From Phocoena phocoena (lineage: Eukaryota; Chordata; Mammalia; Artiodactyla; Phocoenidae), in assembly GCF_963924675.1 (NCBI RefSeq), contig NC_089222.1, positions 108,391,316 through 108,455,315 on the forward strand: 64,000 nt of DNA, read 5' to 3'. Shown here in pieces: positions 23,414 through 35,590 of the stretch (within the stretch, counting starts at the first letter, position 1; each line of letters opens with the position of its first letter). The translations under genes were made by a program, and so were the position numbers. Under the pieces are notes generated by a model. It saw nothing but the letters and a program-made list of their open reading frames with translations, made no database searches and was not told where the DNA came from.

Positions 23414-25687
23414 TTTATTTTTTTCTCCCAGACTCTACCCACTAGAAATGTGAGATTTGTCACTGTTTAATTTACGCCTGTATTCCTATCTCCTAAAACA
23501 GTCTAACACATAGTTAGGAGAAAATAAATATTTTTAAATTTGAAAAATTTAATTACTATCCATACTAATTCTACTTGTTAAATGTTAAGGAGAAAAACTG
23601 CCTATAAATAAATTCTTAAAACTCTTTTCAACAGTGGAGCTATCCAAATGCAGTGACTATACATACAAAATACATAGCATTGAATGCTACTCAAAAGGTC
23701 ATCCACACTATTCTTATATATGTTTAAATAATAGCCTATGATAATATATAATTGTTATTACTATGAAATTAATTATTTTCCCTGTAATTATCTAGGAAAT
23801 AAAGAAACATAGAAAGACACTGCAAATATTATACAATTCTTTTAAAATAAAAAGAGTGACATTTTACTTACAGGTTAATTTTGGATTTAAGAATAAAAGG
23901 GTTTTAAATTGGGGGCAATATGAAATATTTTTTATTCAAACTTCATTTTTATTTATTACAATTAGAGCAAAATAAATATACACTAAAAGTGTTCATGCCA
24001 TGGTTTTTATTCAAGATGCATATGTGATATATTTTTCAATCATGAAAGTAATCTTATTTCTTTATTTTCACAATGCATCAAATCATTATGAAATAAATGA
24101 GTTTCAAAAACTGAAATAATTCACTAACTTTCTTCCCACTTCAGATTAACTAAAATTAATATTTTCTGTCTCTATGTAAATATTGTTATATAATATTTTA
24201 TTCCTAAAACAAAAGTATCAAACTAATGATGAAAGTTAGGATGTACATAAATAAACAGATGAACTCATATACAGAACCAACTGCAAGTGTCAACTTCCCA
24301 TTATTCTGAGCCTTTCACAAATTTTTTTTTTAAGTTTTAAGGTTTTTTTTTTTATATTCCTGCCAAAGTATGATGTAATTGAATAAGAATGATACAATAT
24401 CTCACAAAGAAAAAGACATTTAAGGAAGGATGAAAATATTAGCCCCTGAACTGGTCGTTTTATTTTGGCTAAGGTATCTCTCCCTTCAGAATTTCCAAGA
24501 TTTTTAGAGAAATTTTCTTTTAGAAAATGATTTGCAAAAATGCACTTCACTTTTTTTTTAATGCTATAGTTTTCTTTATTAATCCAATGCAGTGTTTCTT
24601 TTACTTATTTTAAGTCTCTTAAGTAAGTTATGGAATATTGGCAGGGAATAGATGAATCACAGAAGTAGTTGTTTAGGTAAAGTGACTTAAGAGTTCCCAA
24701 GCATTGAAGATGGTGCACATCTTCCCTTTCCTTTGAATTTCCTTTTTTTTTTTTTTTTTTTACTTTGTCACATCCATTACAGTGTCACCTACATTAACTT
24801 TTTTTAAATACGCAAACTCACATGAAATGCTAGACTGCCATTTTTTCATTAATGCAAATTGGTTTATCATGTTGCTTTCCTTCTAACTAATGTCTTTAGT
24901 TCTGTTACTCTGAGGCAGATTTCACAACAAAATGGGACTACAGGCATATTCCTCTACTTAACATGTACCTATAGAATTTGGACATTCTTAAAATGCCCAT
25001 TAACCAAGATTGCTTAATGTTTCCCTCAGCTTGACTAGAATTTATACCTGACCTTCTCCAACCCCCTTTTTTTTTTTAGAAATTTTCTTTAGTTCTTTCT
25101 CTGCTCCTTTGAGATACATGTAAATGTCTTTAAAAACTCTTGTCAGTTTTACTATCTAGGAATATCTTTTCAAGGTCCTGGGATCCATACTCTGAAATGT
25201 AGTCATTTAGGAAAATAGTACCTGTATCCCCATTTTCTGTTGCAGGGTAGGAGCCTAACTTTCCTAGGTACCAATTAGCAAATACAGATTGCCTAATCAC
25301 AGAGAAAAATATTTACAAGCTAAGGAAATAACTCGCTCTGCTCCATACATCCCATTGATCAGTTTTCTTCCATAATATCCTCCAGTATTTTCTACTAGCT
25401 CACACCGGCCCACCCTTAAAAACCTTCCACCAGTTGTGTCAGTAGAGTTTAGACTTAGATACGGCCTTTGTTCCCTATTGAAAAAGCTTTGAGTAAAATC
25501 TTCCTTAATTAACTTTGTTCTGTTCAATTTTTGCTTTGAAACCATCTGTTAAACATAAGATCTAAATGCAATAATCACCTGTAACTTTGGATAACATTAT
25601 GTGACATTTGAACATCCATGGTGCAAGACCCAAGACTTGTCAAAGAATGAATCTAAATAAATAAATAAAACTAAGCAGAAGGGCAGA

Positions 25688-25690
<3 letters not shown>
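23414..25690. other. Long AT-rich unique stretch
   Basis: No gene or named repeat. A T-run of 19 lies at 24743-24761, and several shorter T or A runs occur. The open frames at 24290-24550 and 25297-25545 on the minus strand (86 and 82 codons) show no domain I know and contain no repeat signature; I treat them as chance. Confidence 0.5.

Positions 25691-25740
<50 letters not shown>
25691..25740. repeat. (CACATA)3(CA)16 microsatellite
   Basis: Three CACATA units at 25691-25708 lead into a pure CA run at 25709-25740. Confidence 0.97.
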
Positions 25741-25743
<3 letters not shown>

Positions 25744-25869
25744 AGGACTTTTAAGATTTGGGAAATTTTTAACACAAGTAAGTGATATTCAATACTACCT
25801 ACACCAACAAAAGTAATAATAAAAGTGTTTAAATATAAATTTTATGACCATCCATTGAAATGAGGAAAT

Positions 25870-25947
25870 ATCCTCAGTCAAAAAAAAAAAGATTGATAAT
25901 TATAAACTATCCTCAGTCAAAAAAGAAAAGATTGATAATTATAAACT
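25870..25947. repeat. 39-bp tandem duplication, two copies
   Basis: Copy one is 25870-25908 and copy two 25909-25947. Each starts atcctcagtcaaaa and ends gattgataattataaact. They differ at a single base (an A to G inside the A-run), so 38 of 39 bases match. It is not part of any repeat family I recognise. Confidence 0.95.
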
Positions 25948-26019
25948 ATTCAAGAAGTTTCCTTGCTTTGCTTTTTAAACTATAAGGACAGATAAAGGTA
26001 CTATTTCTTTCTTTCTTTC

Positions 26020-26214
26020 TTTTTTTTTTTTTTTTTTTTTTTTTGCGGTACACGGGCCTCCCGATGGCACAGGCTCCGGACGCGCAAGCCCAGCGGTCAT
26101 GGCTCACGGGCCCAGCCGCTCCGCAGCATGTGGGATCCTCCCGGACCGGGTAACAAACCCGTGTCCCCTGCATTGGCAAGCAGACTCTCAACCACTGAGC
26201 CACCAGGGAAGCCC
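26020..26214 (-). mobile_element. CHR-2-type SINE, inverted, with internal deletion
   Basis: The tail is on the left as T25 (26020-26044) preceded by CTTT steps, followed by gcggtacacgggcctc; the 5' end is at the right (ccaccagggaagccc). Compared with other copies, 'gggcctc' jumps to 'ccgatggcacaggctccgg', so about 20 bases of the 'tcactgttgtggcctctcccgttgcgg' part are lost. Imperfect target duplication: ggtactatttctt (25997-26009) and ggcattatttctt (26215-26227), 11 of 13. Confidence 0.94.
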
Positions 26215-26389
26215 GGCATTATTTCTTAATTTTTCAGTAGTGATAGCACTCTGAAGCTATTGACAAAGCAATAAACAAGGTCCAACAGTACAATGTCAGT
26301 TAACTGGCCCAGAAGCTGTTTGTTTTTTCTTTTTCCTATTAAGGAAGAAAAAGCCATGGGAATCTTAGTTAATACTGATGGACTAAATT

Positions 26390-27700
26390 CAGATGAATTC
26401 AATAAACATTTGTTGATTATGAAAGATGTGCCAGACACTGCAAAGTGCTGAGATAATGAATAAAGCATCATTCTTTGTCCTCAAAGACACAAAACACTCT
26501 CATTTGTTGATAGTCACATAAAAAGATTGTGTTGTTTTATTGTGGTAAATGCAATTTAGATATCCATGAAATGATAAAGGAGAACACTTAGCCCAATCTG
26601 AGGTTTAATGGAAATTTTCTAAGAGGGTAACTCCTCCAAAAAGCTAAATCTGGATAAAGATGAACAAGTTAGCCAAATGATGAAGCTGGAGAGAGTTTTA
26701 ACATTACATCAAGTTATTTTTTCTTGAGTGACTAGGCGGTACTATCAAATGAGATTAGGCAAGGATTGAAAAAAGTAGATGGAAATTGATGTGCTTCAGA
26801 AAGCTGTGGAAACTCCAAGTGGCTATCTCCAGCTATAAATGCATGTATGGATATAAAGTCGGGAAACAGGCCTGGACTGAAGATGTGGAGTTGGGAATTA
26901 TCAGAGCCATTCATGGCTCATGCGTAAAACTTGAAAAAAGATGACACAGCCCAGAGAAAGACAAGAATAATGAATTTGAGAGAGAACTGTGGGTAACCCT
27001 AACATTTAAGTGATAGGCAGAGCACAAGCCCACAAATGAAAAGCACACAGAGTAAATAGTATAACAATTCCAGAGAGTAAAGGCGTTCCGGAAAGTTGTA
27101 CATGGCAAATAGTATACAATGAATGAATGTTCTTACTGGATATGGCAAGACTGAGTCATTGCTGAATTTCAATTTAATTGCTTAATTGGAGTAATGAATA
27201 CCAAAACAAATTGCAATGCGTTGGTGAGTCAATTAAGTCAGAGATTAGAGATGGTGAATAGAGTTAGAGTGTATACAGCTAATAAAAGGCTTTTTATTTG
27301 AAGATATGGAAAGGGGAGATAGAAAACTTTTTACACATAGGATGAGAAAAATGCCTAAGAGTTCTCTAGAAATAGGGGAGATATTGATGGAATAAAATCC
27401 CTGTTGACAAGACAAGGGATAAGGTCAAGTATAAATGTGTAAATACTGACCTTGATCAAGGGAAGAAGCACCTCCTGTCTTGTGAATGAGATAAGAAAAT
27501 AAAGATAAATTGGAGATAAATAAAGATATCAATACATTTGAAAGGAGGAAGGATAACACTACATTAGTTTATGCTAAATGACGTTAATTACGTTTTTGAA
27601 TTTGTTGGTATGCCAGGAGTAAGAAAAGCATGGGTGGGTAGGAGGCTTAAGGATATGTCATGGGTGATATAGTCAGATAGGGGAATGCAAGAGCTGTCCA
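26390..27700 (-). mobile_element. Long old L2 fragment, inverted
   Basis: Begins with the inverted L2 3' end (caataaacatttgttgatta, gatgtgccagacactgc, tcattctttgtcctcaaag). Further right are L2-like blocks in the expected order: 'ccaagtggctatctccagctataaatg', 'gactgaagatgtggagttgggaattatcagagcc', 'ttttatttgaagatatgg' and 'agggataaggtcaagtataaatg'. It seems to cover the 3' UTR and reach into antisense ORF2. Divergence is high and right-hand limits are a guess; there may be gaps inside. Confidence 0.6.
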
Positions 27701-28774
27701 AAAACAGGTAAAATCACTGATGAATAGTACTGAAGACTAAATAACACAAATTTCCTCTAAATCATTTATTGCCTTCTCTTTTGTCCTTTGCATAGCTTAT
27801 GTCAGATATGGGCATCCTTGAGTTAGTATCTCATGATCATATTCTTTGTGTGCTAAGGCTGAGGCCCTGTTCTCAGGTGTGAGCCTCCCCACATTGTCCT
27901 GTCTCTCCATCTCCTGCAGACCTCTCTCCTTGTGCCTCTTGGTTGCTGTCACCACCCACTCTTGTTTGATGTTCTGTTTCCCTCAAGACCAGCATGAATA
28001 TGTGATCATTTCTTCCTCAGTATTTCAATTTCTTCCTCAGTATTTCCTTGGCTGTTTTTTCCAAAGACAGTAAATAAGTCCTCTTTAAAATTTTCAGTTT
28101 CACTAGTACTGACTATGGAAAAACAGGCAGTAAATAAAAACGTTATACCTTACACACTGTCAAAATGACAGTAAGTGGTTTATAATTACTGATGACCAGG
28201 AAGGAATTATGAATGGAAACTACCTAGCATTTTCCCCTCTGCCTTTATTAGCTTGAGGACAGACCTCATGAAAAGAACCCCTTCCTTCTGTTCTCTCATT
28301 TATTGAAATTGAGGCCTGAAGACATAATCAAGACAGAACAACAGGTGCCTCCTTGTCTCAAGTGGGTCATTTGCATCTTAAAGTATCTCTGGATTCTAGG
28401 TGATGACTTTTCCAAGGGGTTTAAGCTTCTTCCTGGAAAGATCACTTTTGGAATTTGCTTCACAGTGTGTTTCACTAGAATTGCCTTTATTACACGGAAG
28501 ATTTGTCAAGTGATTATGCCTACCTGAGATTTCCAGAGATGCAGGCCCATCTATCTTCTACAGCTATGTGCCTGCCCTAGGGAACCTCTTGGCATAGATA
28601 CATAAAGTCTAAGAAAAAAAATTAATTTAACCCTTCAAAAGAATTACAGTGAAGTCCAAAAAGTAAAATAATGAAACAGAATATTGTGGAGAAAAAGTAG
28701 TCTGCAGTAGATGAAAATCTATTACTCTGACAGAGTCTAATAAGTTTTACATTTTAAGCAACAAAAAGTTTAAA
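27701..28774. other. Unique DNA with one 20-bp tandem duplication
   Basis: No gene recognised. Plus-strand frames at 27846-28073 and 28303-28527 (75 and 74 codons) have no known domain, no splice context I can defend and no repeat identity. The 28180-28610 part is less AT-rich than its surroundings and may be an unrecognised old element. Confidence 0.45.
28008..28047. repeat. 20-bp tandem duplication, two copies
   Basis: atttcttcctcagtatttca at 28008-28027 is followed directly by atttcttcctcagtatttcc at 28028-28047; 19 of 20 bases match. Confidence 0.95.
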
Positions 28775-29001
28775 CCTACACACTGCTATATATATGATAG
28801 ATAACCAACAAGGACCTACTGTGTAGTACAGGGAAATCATCGACATTCTGTGATAACCTATATGAGAAAAGAAACGAAAAAAGAATGGATATATGTATAC
28901 ATGAATATATGAATATGTATAACTGAATCACTTTGCTGTACACCTGAAACAGAACACTGTAAATTAACTATACTCCAATAAAATTAAAATATATAAAAAA
29001 A
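28775..29001 (+). mobile_element. L1 3' UTR end, heavily 5'-truncated
   Basis: 'gatagataaccaacaaggacctactgtgtagtacagggaa', 'gataacctatatgagaaa' and 'ataactgaatcactttgctgtacacctgaaac' lead to 'ctatactccaataaaattaaaatat', the 3' end of cetartiodactyl L1. Only about 225 bp remain. No convincing target duplication is seen. Compare the L1 at 19243, whose sequence ends near the 'aacctgttatat' point that lies early in this copy. Confidence 0.9.
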
Positions 29002-30749
29002 CATGAGTATATTGTACATACTCATTTATTAAAAAATCAAAAATACACTGATTTTTAATATATGAATTTTAAATTAGTATTTTATAGACTCCAATGAGTG
29101 TGTGTTGATTGTGTATCTTGTATAAGTGTGTATAAAATTTTGAGAGAATTAACAGCTGAAGAGTTTAAAATCACAATGCTTGAAGAATTTACAATATATT
29201 GAAGAAAAGAGAAAAAATGTATGTAAGGCAAAAAAAAACAAAAGTTCTAAATAAAAAGGTATTGTGCAGGGAAGAGAGTTTTAAGAAAATACTTTAGCAA
29301 AAGGGACTGACAATTCAGCTGATGCAAAGTTTGAAAACAAATTTCAATATAGGAGACATAGGAAACAGGTTGGGAAGAGAAAGGTATTTTCTGAAACCTT
29401 GGCGAGCCTCATGACACTTCACAATAACAGGGTGAAATCAACTGCCATTTCAGAAACCCATAAATGAAAATTCCCCAAAGAATATCAAAAACAAAATAAC
29501 CAAATTTTATTCTAGGCCTACTTACCTATACAATTAATGGTAAATTATAGGTAATTTAGGTTTGGACTTAGGTTTGGAAAAAAATATTATTTGATAAAAA
29601 TACCCTAATCCCTATTAACACCCTATAAATAGTTTTTTAGTGAAAAACAATTCATTAGTGACATTATGTTTGTCATTTTTAATCAACTGTAATGCCATGT
29701 TATAATCTAACAAATATACTTCAGATAGATTTAAAAAAAAAAAACAAAAAAACCCTAAGGCTTTTTGTGGCATTCCAGCCTAGAGTACATACTGTTTTTT
29801 ACACTAATCCATAATTGATGGCTCATGACATTGCCATTTTCAAGCCATTAGTTACACAATAACAATGTTAATTGTGTTTTAATTAAGTCAGCAATATTCA
29901 AGCTTGGAATATTTTAGCTTTCTTTTAGAGAAAGATGGTATTTCCTAGGGTTATTTTCATTTATATCTATTTTTTAAATCATCCTTTACTGTCTTTGAAA
30001 TATTGAGAATGAATGTTGACTATCGTATTTAAACAGAGAAACATAAAGTTTACATATTATTAGCTAATTGCTACTGAAATCAATCATACTGTACCATATA
30101 CCATAACATAATTCCTAAGGCAAGGATACAATTTTTGTGTTGATGATTATTTCTAGAAGTTTGTCACAGTCAAATTTGTTCAACTCTGGTGCTAATTTAG
30201 ACTGATAAGAGTATAAATTATTTATTAGTAATTAGTAAATGTATGAAAGCTGACTTAATGTTGATATCATGGGAGCTTGAAGTTTACTATTCTAATTTTC
30301 TTGTTTTTAAAGTAGCGCGCCAAAGAAGTCAAAAAAATAATCCCACTATGTAAGAACATGTGTATGTTTATACAAAGCCAGTGGTTTGTCAATTATGTGG
30401 ATCCTATCACTAATGAAGAAAGTCATGAATGTGTTAATGATGTGATTCAATTAATAGAATCATCTAGCTCTGACCCATATCCAGCAAATACTCTGCCCTA
30501 AGATGCATACAAGAGGGACCAGATGAGAAGGAGTGATCTATTTCAGCACATACTTGTCATCACCATGAGCTTACAGGTCTTGAACTATGGCTCACTAACA
30601 TTATATCAATGTGAAAAGAAAAGCCTTGTGATTGAGATTAAGAAGAAAGCAGACACTGTGAGGATAACAAGCACACAATCATTACCATATATAGAAAAAT
30701 CAACTACTCAACTCTAAAGTTGCACATTAATAATCTTTTAAATTGGCCT
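29002..30749. other. AT-rich unique stretch
   Basis: No gene or named repeat. It contains a compact TAAT-rich block (29790-29910) discussed as a finding. The 64-codon frame at 30523-30717 is unrecognised. Confidence 0.45.
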
Positions 30750-30935
30750 AATAAAGTTATGGGGCATTTATTATCCTAGATTTTTACAAATGAGGAAAGT
30801 GAAGGTCAGAAAGATTCAATCACCTGTTCAAGTTCATGCAGCTGGTAAATGCTTACCTTGGATCGTGAACCTAGCCCTATTTGACTCTGGAGTCTATGCA
30901 CATTCTATTCTTCCTCCTAGGAGGGAGGAACAACA
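30750..30935 (-). repeat. MIR SINE, inverted
   Basis: 'ttattatcctagatttttacaaatgaggaaagtgaaggtcag', 'cacctgttcaagttcatgcagctggtaaatg' and 'gtgaacctagccctatttgactctggagtc' follow inverted MIR in order. The 72-codon frame starting at 30790 lies mostly in it and is not a gene. Confidence 0.85.
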
Positions 30936-31559
30936 AACCAGGATGATAGGCAGTGAGAAGCAGGTAATATACTCAGGTCTATGCTTCCAGCTCATACTGG
31001 CTTTATAAATAATAGATATGCATTAAAATTATTAATGAACTTTCTACTTTTAATGTCCTGACATAATTCAGAACTTGGAAGAGTATTATTGAGGAAACAG
31101 TGATAATTCTAATTAGCAATTCATCTGTTTCTCTTGAGGGTCATTTTAAAATTCTGCTTATTAACTTATAGCATTTCCCTTCTCAGATTGACTGTCATTT
31201 CCAGGAATAAGTTAAGGTAGATCAGACCTTGTACAGTAGCAAGTAGGATGTTATTAAAAAGAGTGTTCAAGTAGTTAAAGAAGTAGATATTTATCAGAAG
31301 TAAATTGGCTATTAAATCATCATTGGCTGTTCTCTCATTTGAAATTTTAAGCATTCCAGGTGGATATAAATGAAATAATATTTAAGACATCATTAAGAGT
31401 TTGGAGAATGTTTAAGAATAGTAAAAGGGCCTGTATAAAATATTTCAGTGTGGTTATGGTAGGCCCCATTATATGAATAACCTACTCATGAACATTTCTA
31501 TATATGAACTAAAATCAAGATTCCCCTAATCCTTTCCCTTTAACATAATGAATGGTCAC
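30936..31559. other. Unique DNA
   Basis: Nothing recognisable; the 62-codon minus-strand frame at 31166 has no domain. Confidence 0.45.
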
Positions 31560-31765
31560 AGAAAAAAGGACTGAATGCTTCTTATGTGCCAGGCACTATA
31601 TTAACTGGCATAGACATTGTTATCCTGATGTCACATATCAGGGAACTGAGTCTTGCAGAGGTTAAGGAACATGTCCAAGGTCAAACAGTTAATAGGTGGG
31701 AGAGCAGTCTTTAAACACCAACCTTTCTGACACCAGATCTGTTGCTCACTGAACTATCTAAGCCA
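31560..31765 (-). repeat. MIR SINE, inverted
   Basis: 'gcttcttatgtgccaggcactatattaactgg', 'tcagggaactgagtcttgcagaggttaaggaacatgtccaaggtcaaacagttaatagg' and 'ctttctgacaccagatctg' match inverted MIR well. Confidence 0.9.
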
Positions 31766-32929
31766 ATTAACGACAATAAGCACTACCCAGTTATGTCTAA
31801 ATTCAACAATGAAAGAGCCAATTCATCATATTGTAACCAGGTTATTCACAGAACCACAGAGTTCTTGAACCATGTTTGGGCTTGTTAATTGCACTTCTAG
31901 GTCCAGACTCTATCTCTGAAGATAGTGTGTAACCAAGACCTAATTTGTCCAGTGTCCTGAGTAGGCAAGGGAAGGGTGACCAGACTGCCTACTACTCATC
32001 ATTCAGCTGAACACATAAACCCTCCTCATTTACCCACACCTACTCTGAGGGTACCTGTCTCCTGTCTACCTCCACACCAACCTTCACCACAACCCACACT
32101 TCCGTCGCATCAACTCCGGTACAGGGCTTCCCTGTGCTCCTCCATTACTCACCCCTCACATTCCCCACAACTTCATCCCTTGATGAGCTGGAGTTTTGAT
32201 CCTAACTGTAGAGGAATGTCAGAGAGAGGATTTCTCAGAGCTCAGTTCCAAAATCCTTGTGGATCCTACCATAGCTACTAATTGTGTATTCCATATGCCT
32301 GCTTTATCTTGCAAAAATAATAAGATCACACAAACATACCACTAAGACTATTGTCTATCAGTATCAGGATTAATTGTTTAGTTGAGAAGATTCTAAAGTG
32401 GAAAGGAAATTACCTTAGTGTGGAGACTAAATTTTATTTTTCTTTCATGCTATCACCTTGCATAATCTATGACTATTGAAACTCAGTGAGACTTGAGATA
32501 AACTTACAATGAAGTTAACTTTTAGTTACATATCAATATCATAAATTTTAAAAATACTAAATAATACTTCTCCTCCTCTCCCTCTCTACTGTCATTTCCA
32601 TGGTAGTACAGACTGGAAAAAGGCTGGCCTCACATTAAATCCTGATCAGTAGGAAAGTCTAATGGCACTAAAAAATAAAATAATTTTAAAATATTAAAAT
32701 AAGTTGCTTTATATTAAGAAAGATATAACAAAACATTTTAGGATATAACTTGAATATTCAATATCAAGACTATACAGTATTGTTTTGCCTTACTTTTTCC
32801 TGATTTTTGTTAATACTGATGCTCGTAAAAGAATGATGCTCTTCTCTTACTCTAAGAATGTCAGTGTTATTTTGGTGGACCTCTTTTCTCTATGCTATCC
32901 TCTTCACACCCACTACAAGATATAGTGGC
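31766..32929. other. Unique DNA with a C-rich tract
   Basis: The plus strand at about 31975-32190 is strikingly C-rich and G-poor and carries an open frame of 101 codons (31976-32281) rich in Pro, His and Ser. No domain or signal peptide is seen. The rest is AT-rich with no recognised element. Confidence 0.45.
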
Positions 32930-33100
32930 AGGTACTAGGTCACAGGCATATAATATTCTTTATTTCATTTAATCCTATCAATAATTCCAAGAGGAAGATA
33001 TTATTAATTCATTTTCAGTTAAATTGCCCAAAATCAATTAGACACGAGCCTGTTTTCAACCTGAATTTTCTTTATCTGCTATAAATTACCGAGGCATCAG
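32930..33100 (-). repeat. MIR SINE, inverted, diverged
   Basis: 'tcatttaatcctatcaataattccaagaggaagatattattaattcattttcagtt' is the inverted MIR 3' half, followed by 'aaattgcccaaaatcaatta' and 'gcctgttttcaacctgaa'. Confidence 0.7.
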
Positions 33101-33209
33101 AGTCAAACCTCTTGGCATCTTTTTTGTTTCTCATTTAGTGAAAGAGAGATTGATTGGCACTGTGCCTGAAACAAAGTAATCACTTAGTAAATGAATGAAC
33201 AAATTCATA
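33101..33209 (+). repeat. L2/MIR-like 3' end
   Basis: 'ggcactgtgcctgaaacaaagtaatcacttagtaaatgaatgaac' matches the shared end 'cagtgcctggcacatagtaagcactcaataaatgaatga'. It ends beside a T-run (33211-33224). Confidence 0.55.
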
Positions 33210-34578
33210 GTTTTTTTTTTTTTTCAGGAGATATAAGAGACAGCAAGAGAGTGGGAAACCAAGGAACAGAGTGAAGTTCAGGCTGGAGGAGAAGGTATCA
33301 CAGCCAATTGAAACAAAGATTTTGTACAAGGTTTATCTCTATGTAAAAGGTTGGGTGAGCGATCCAATTCAGAAATTTTAAATTCAAGAAGTTATTAAAT
33401 TACATATGTAAGTACATATATGTATAATAAAATTATACAGATATATCCATGATATATTTTCTGAGCTTTTTAAATTATTGCAACATATTGGGCTTTTTCT
33501 CTTTTTAATTTTTGGAGACTAGGCACATATTGCTTCAAGAGACCCTAATGTTAATACTGTTAATATTTGATGTATATAGACTGTTCAAGAGAGCCTAATG
33601 CTATTAATATTTTTTTTATGAAAAGATCTATCTGCATACAAAAAAATAAAACAGAGTATAAGTTTTTGCAATAGAAGCCTTTAAAAATAAAGTGCTTCAT
33701 ATAGAAAACTGCAGAAGTTAATATTTCACCTACTAACATGTAGTAAGGATGTCATAATTATAGGTCAATTTTATAAAAGGGGAAAATTGCGTTATAGTCA
33801 CTTTTCCTGCTACTTTTTGGTAATTCAGCTATACAAAAGGATATAAAGAATTCTGAAACACTGAAGATTCTTCAGTGCTTTATGATTTGGGTCATAAAGT
33901 TTACTTATACCATGTATTTTAGCTCAAGTTTATAGGTCTTAAACTCCAAAAAATAATTTAATTCTTTCCCCAGAATTTTCAAATAAGAGGCAACTTCCTG
34001 GAATTTTATGCTTAAATATACCAATTCTGTTCTCTGTGTGATACACACTGGGCAGCATATATAAAGCTGGCCATTTGTTTTCAGTGAATGTTGATAAGAA
34101 AGGATGACAGGGTCTATGATATTTGAGTATCTGTGAAATAAAAGGTATGTTATCATTCTATGTTTCAAGAATTTTCACCAAGAACCCTTTTGCCACCTAT
34201 CAATAACTTTGAAATCAGAAACTTTGTATAGAGGAAGTAAAGGGATGCTTTTTAATCAATAAACATTGTTAAGAACTTAGAATTTAATAGGAGACTTTGT
34301 ATTTAAGAATCTAAAACTCGCCATTTTTTAAAGATATCTGCTGTAATGGAATTTCTTCCCTCTCCTCTTCCATTTCAGTTCATTTCAGTCATCAATGAAG
34401 CACTAAATGGGAAGTAGGAACCACAACTTGGCTGCTATTTATGTGTTTTAGTAATGTTGAGACAAATTGAAAGTTGGGAGCATTTTCAAAGAACACGAAT
34501 ACATATTTGATCTCAAAATACTTCAAAATGCTTATATAGGCATAGGTATATTAGTATAATGTAAAGATAACAAATTAT
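33210..34578. other. AT-rich unique DNA with one diverged duplication
   Basis: No gene. An imperfect direct repeat is present: 'ttcaagagaccctaatgtta' (from about 33534) and 'ttcaagagagcctaatgcta' (from about 33584), both running into ttaatatt, with a step of about 50 bp. The 87-codon minus frame at 33905-34168 shows no domain. Confidence 0.5.
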
Positions 34579-34700
34579 GGGGTGTAAAAGCTTACATTTG
34601 AACCCTGGTTATGCATACTTGGCTGTATCACCTTTAACAAGTTAACTTTTCTAAGATTATGCATGTTATCTGCAAAATCAGAAGAATTAAATACAATAAA
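34579..34700 (+). repeat. MIR SINE
   Basis: 'catttgaaccctggttatgcatacttggctgtatcacctttaacaagttaacttttctaag' followed by 'ttatctgcaaaatcagaagaa' matches the forward MIR B box and core. Confidence 0.75.
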
Positions 34701-35573
34701 GCAGGGGAAGTTATAATTATATATGCATTTTAATGTACTCTAAATATTAGTTATTATCACTATTGTGATATAGGTTATGAATACATTTGAAACTAATTTC
34801 TTAAACCATGTGGCCTCTTGATAAAACTGAAATTTGAAAAGAAAATGTTAGTTTTCATAAAAACAATTACTTCTGGAAAATCTCATATATATTTGAATTT
34901 TATCTGATTTGAATTCTATTCTCTTTTCTCATAGATATTACAATGAGAAAGACATTTTATAAATGTATGAAATATTATTTCATACCTATGTGATCTGAAA
35001 CGCTCAGAAGGAAAGCAGACTCCTTTAAGGAGTTGGTCTGGAATTGAAGCATATTATAAATCTGTCAGAGTGATCTGATGTCCCAAAGAAGTTCCTCATG
35101 CTACATTATCTAGCTATAATAAAGGCTGGTTAGAGAAAAACGTAGAAAAGAAAGACTCAGTGATGTCCTGAATAATTATATCAGTATACTTCTAGAAACT
35201 CCTAGAATATTAGGAGAGAATCATTTTGGATATATATAAGTAGAAACCAAATGGTAACAGGTTTGTTGCTTTCTTTGTGAATTTGAAAGAGACAGATCAT
35301 GGTTGATGGGACATTTTAACAAACCATTCAAATAACAGGCTTTGAGATCCTTCCTCCTCCTTTGCCCTCCTGTTATACCCCTCTGCTCCTCCTATGTCTC
35401 CACCAATATAATTATGTAAATAACTAGTACTCATAGCTCAAAGCAAATGAGTGTCTCCAAACTGAACAAAATAGAAAAGCCTTTGAATTTCCAACAGTGC
35501 CAACATTTTTAGATAAAGCATGATCTATTTAAAATCTTTTGTGGATTTATAATTTGCATTATAATATATGGTT
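34701..35573. other. AT-rich unique DNA
   Basis: No gene or named repeat is seen. Confidence 0.5.
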
Positions 35574-35590
35574 TCTAATCAATAATTTTT

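Noticed and set aside
24743..24761. T19 run as the tail of an inverted SINE
   Set aside because: The sequence to the right (actttgtcacatccattac) does not match any SINE 3' end.
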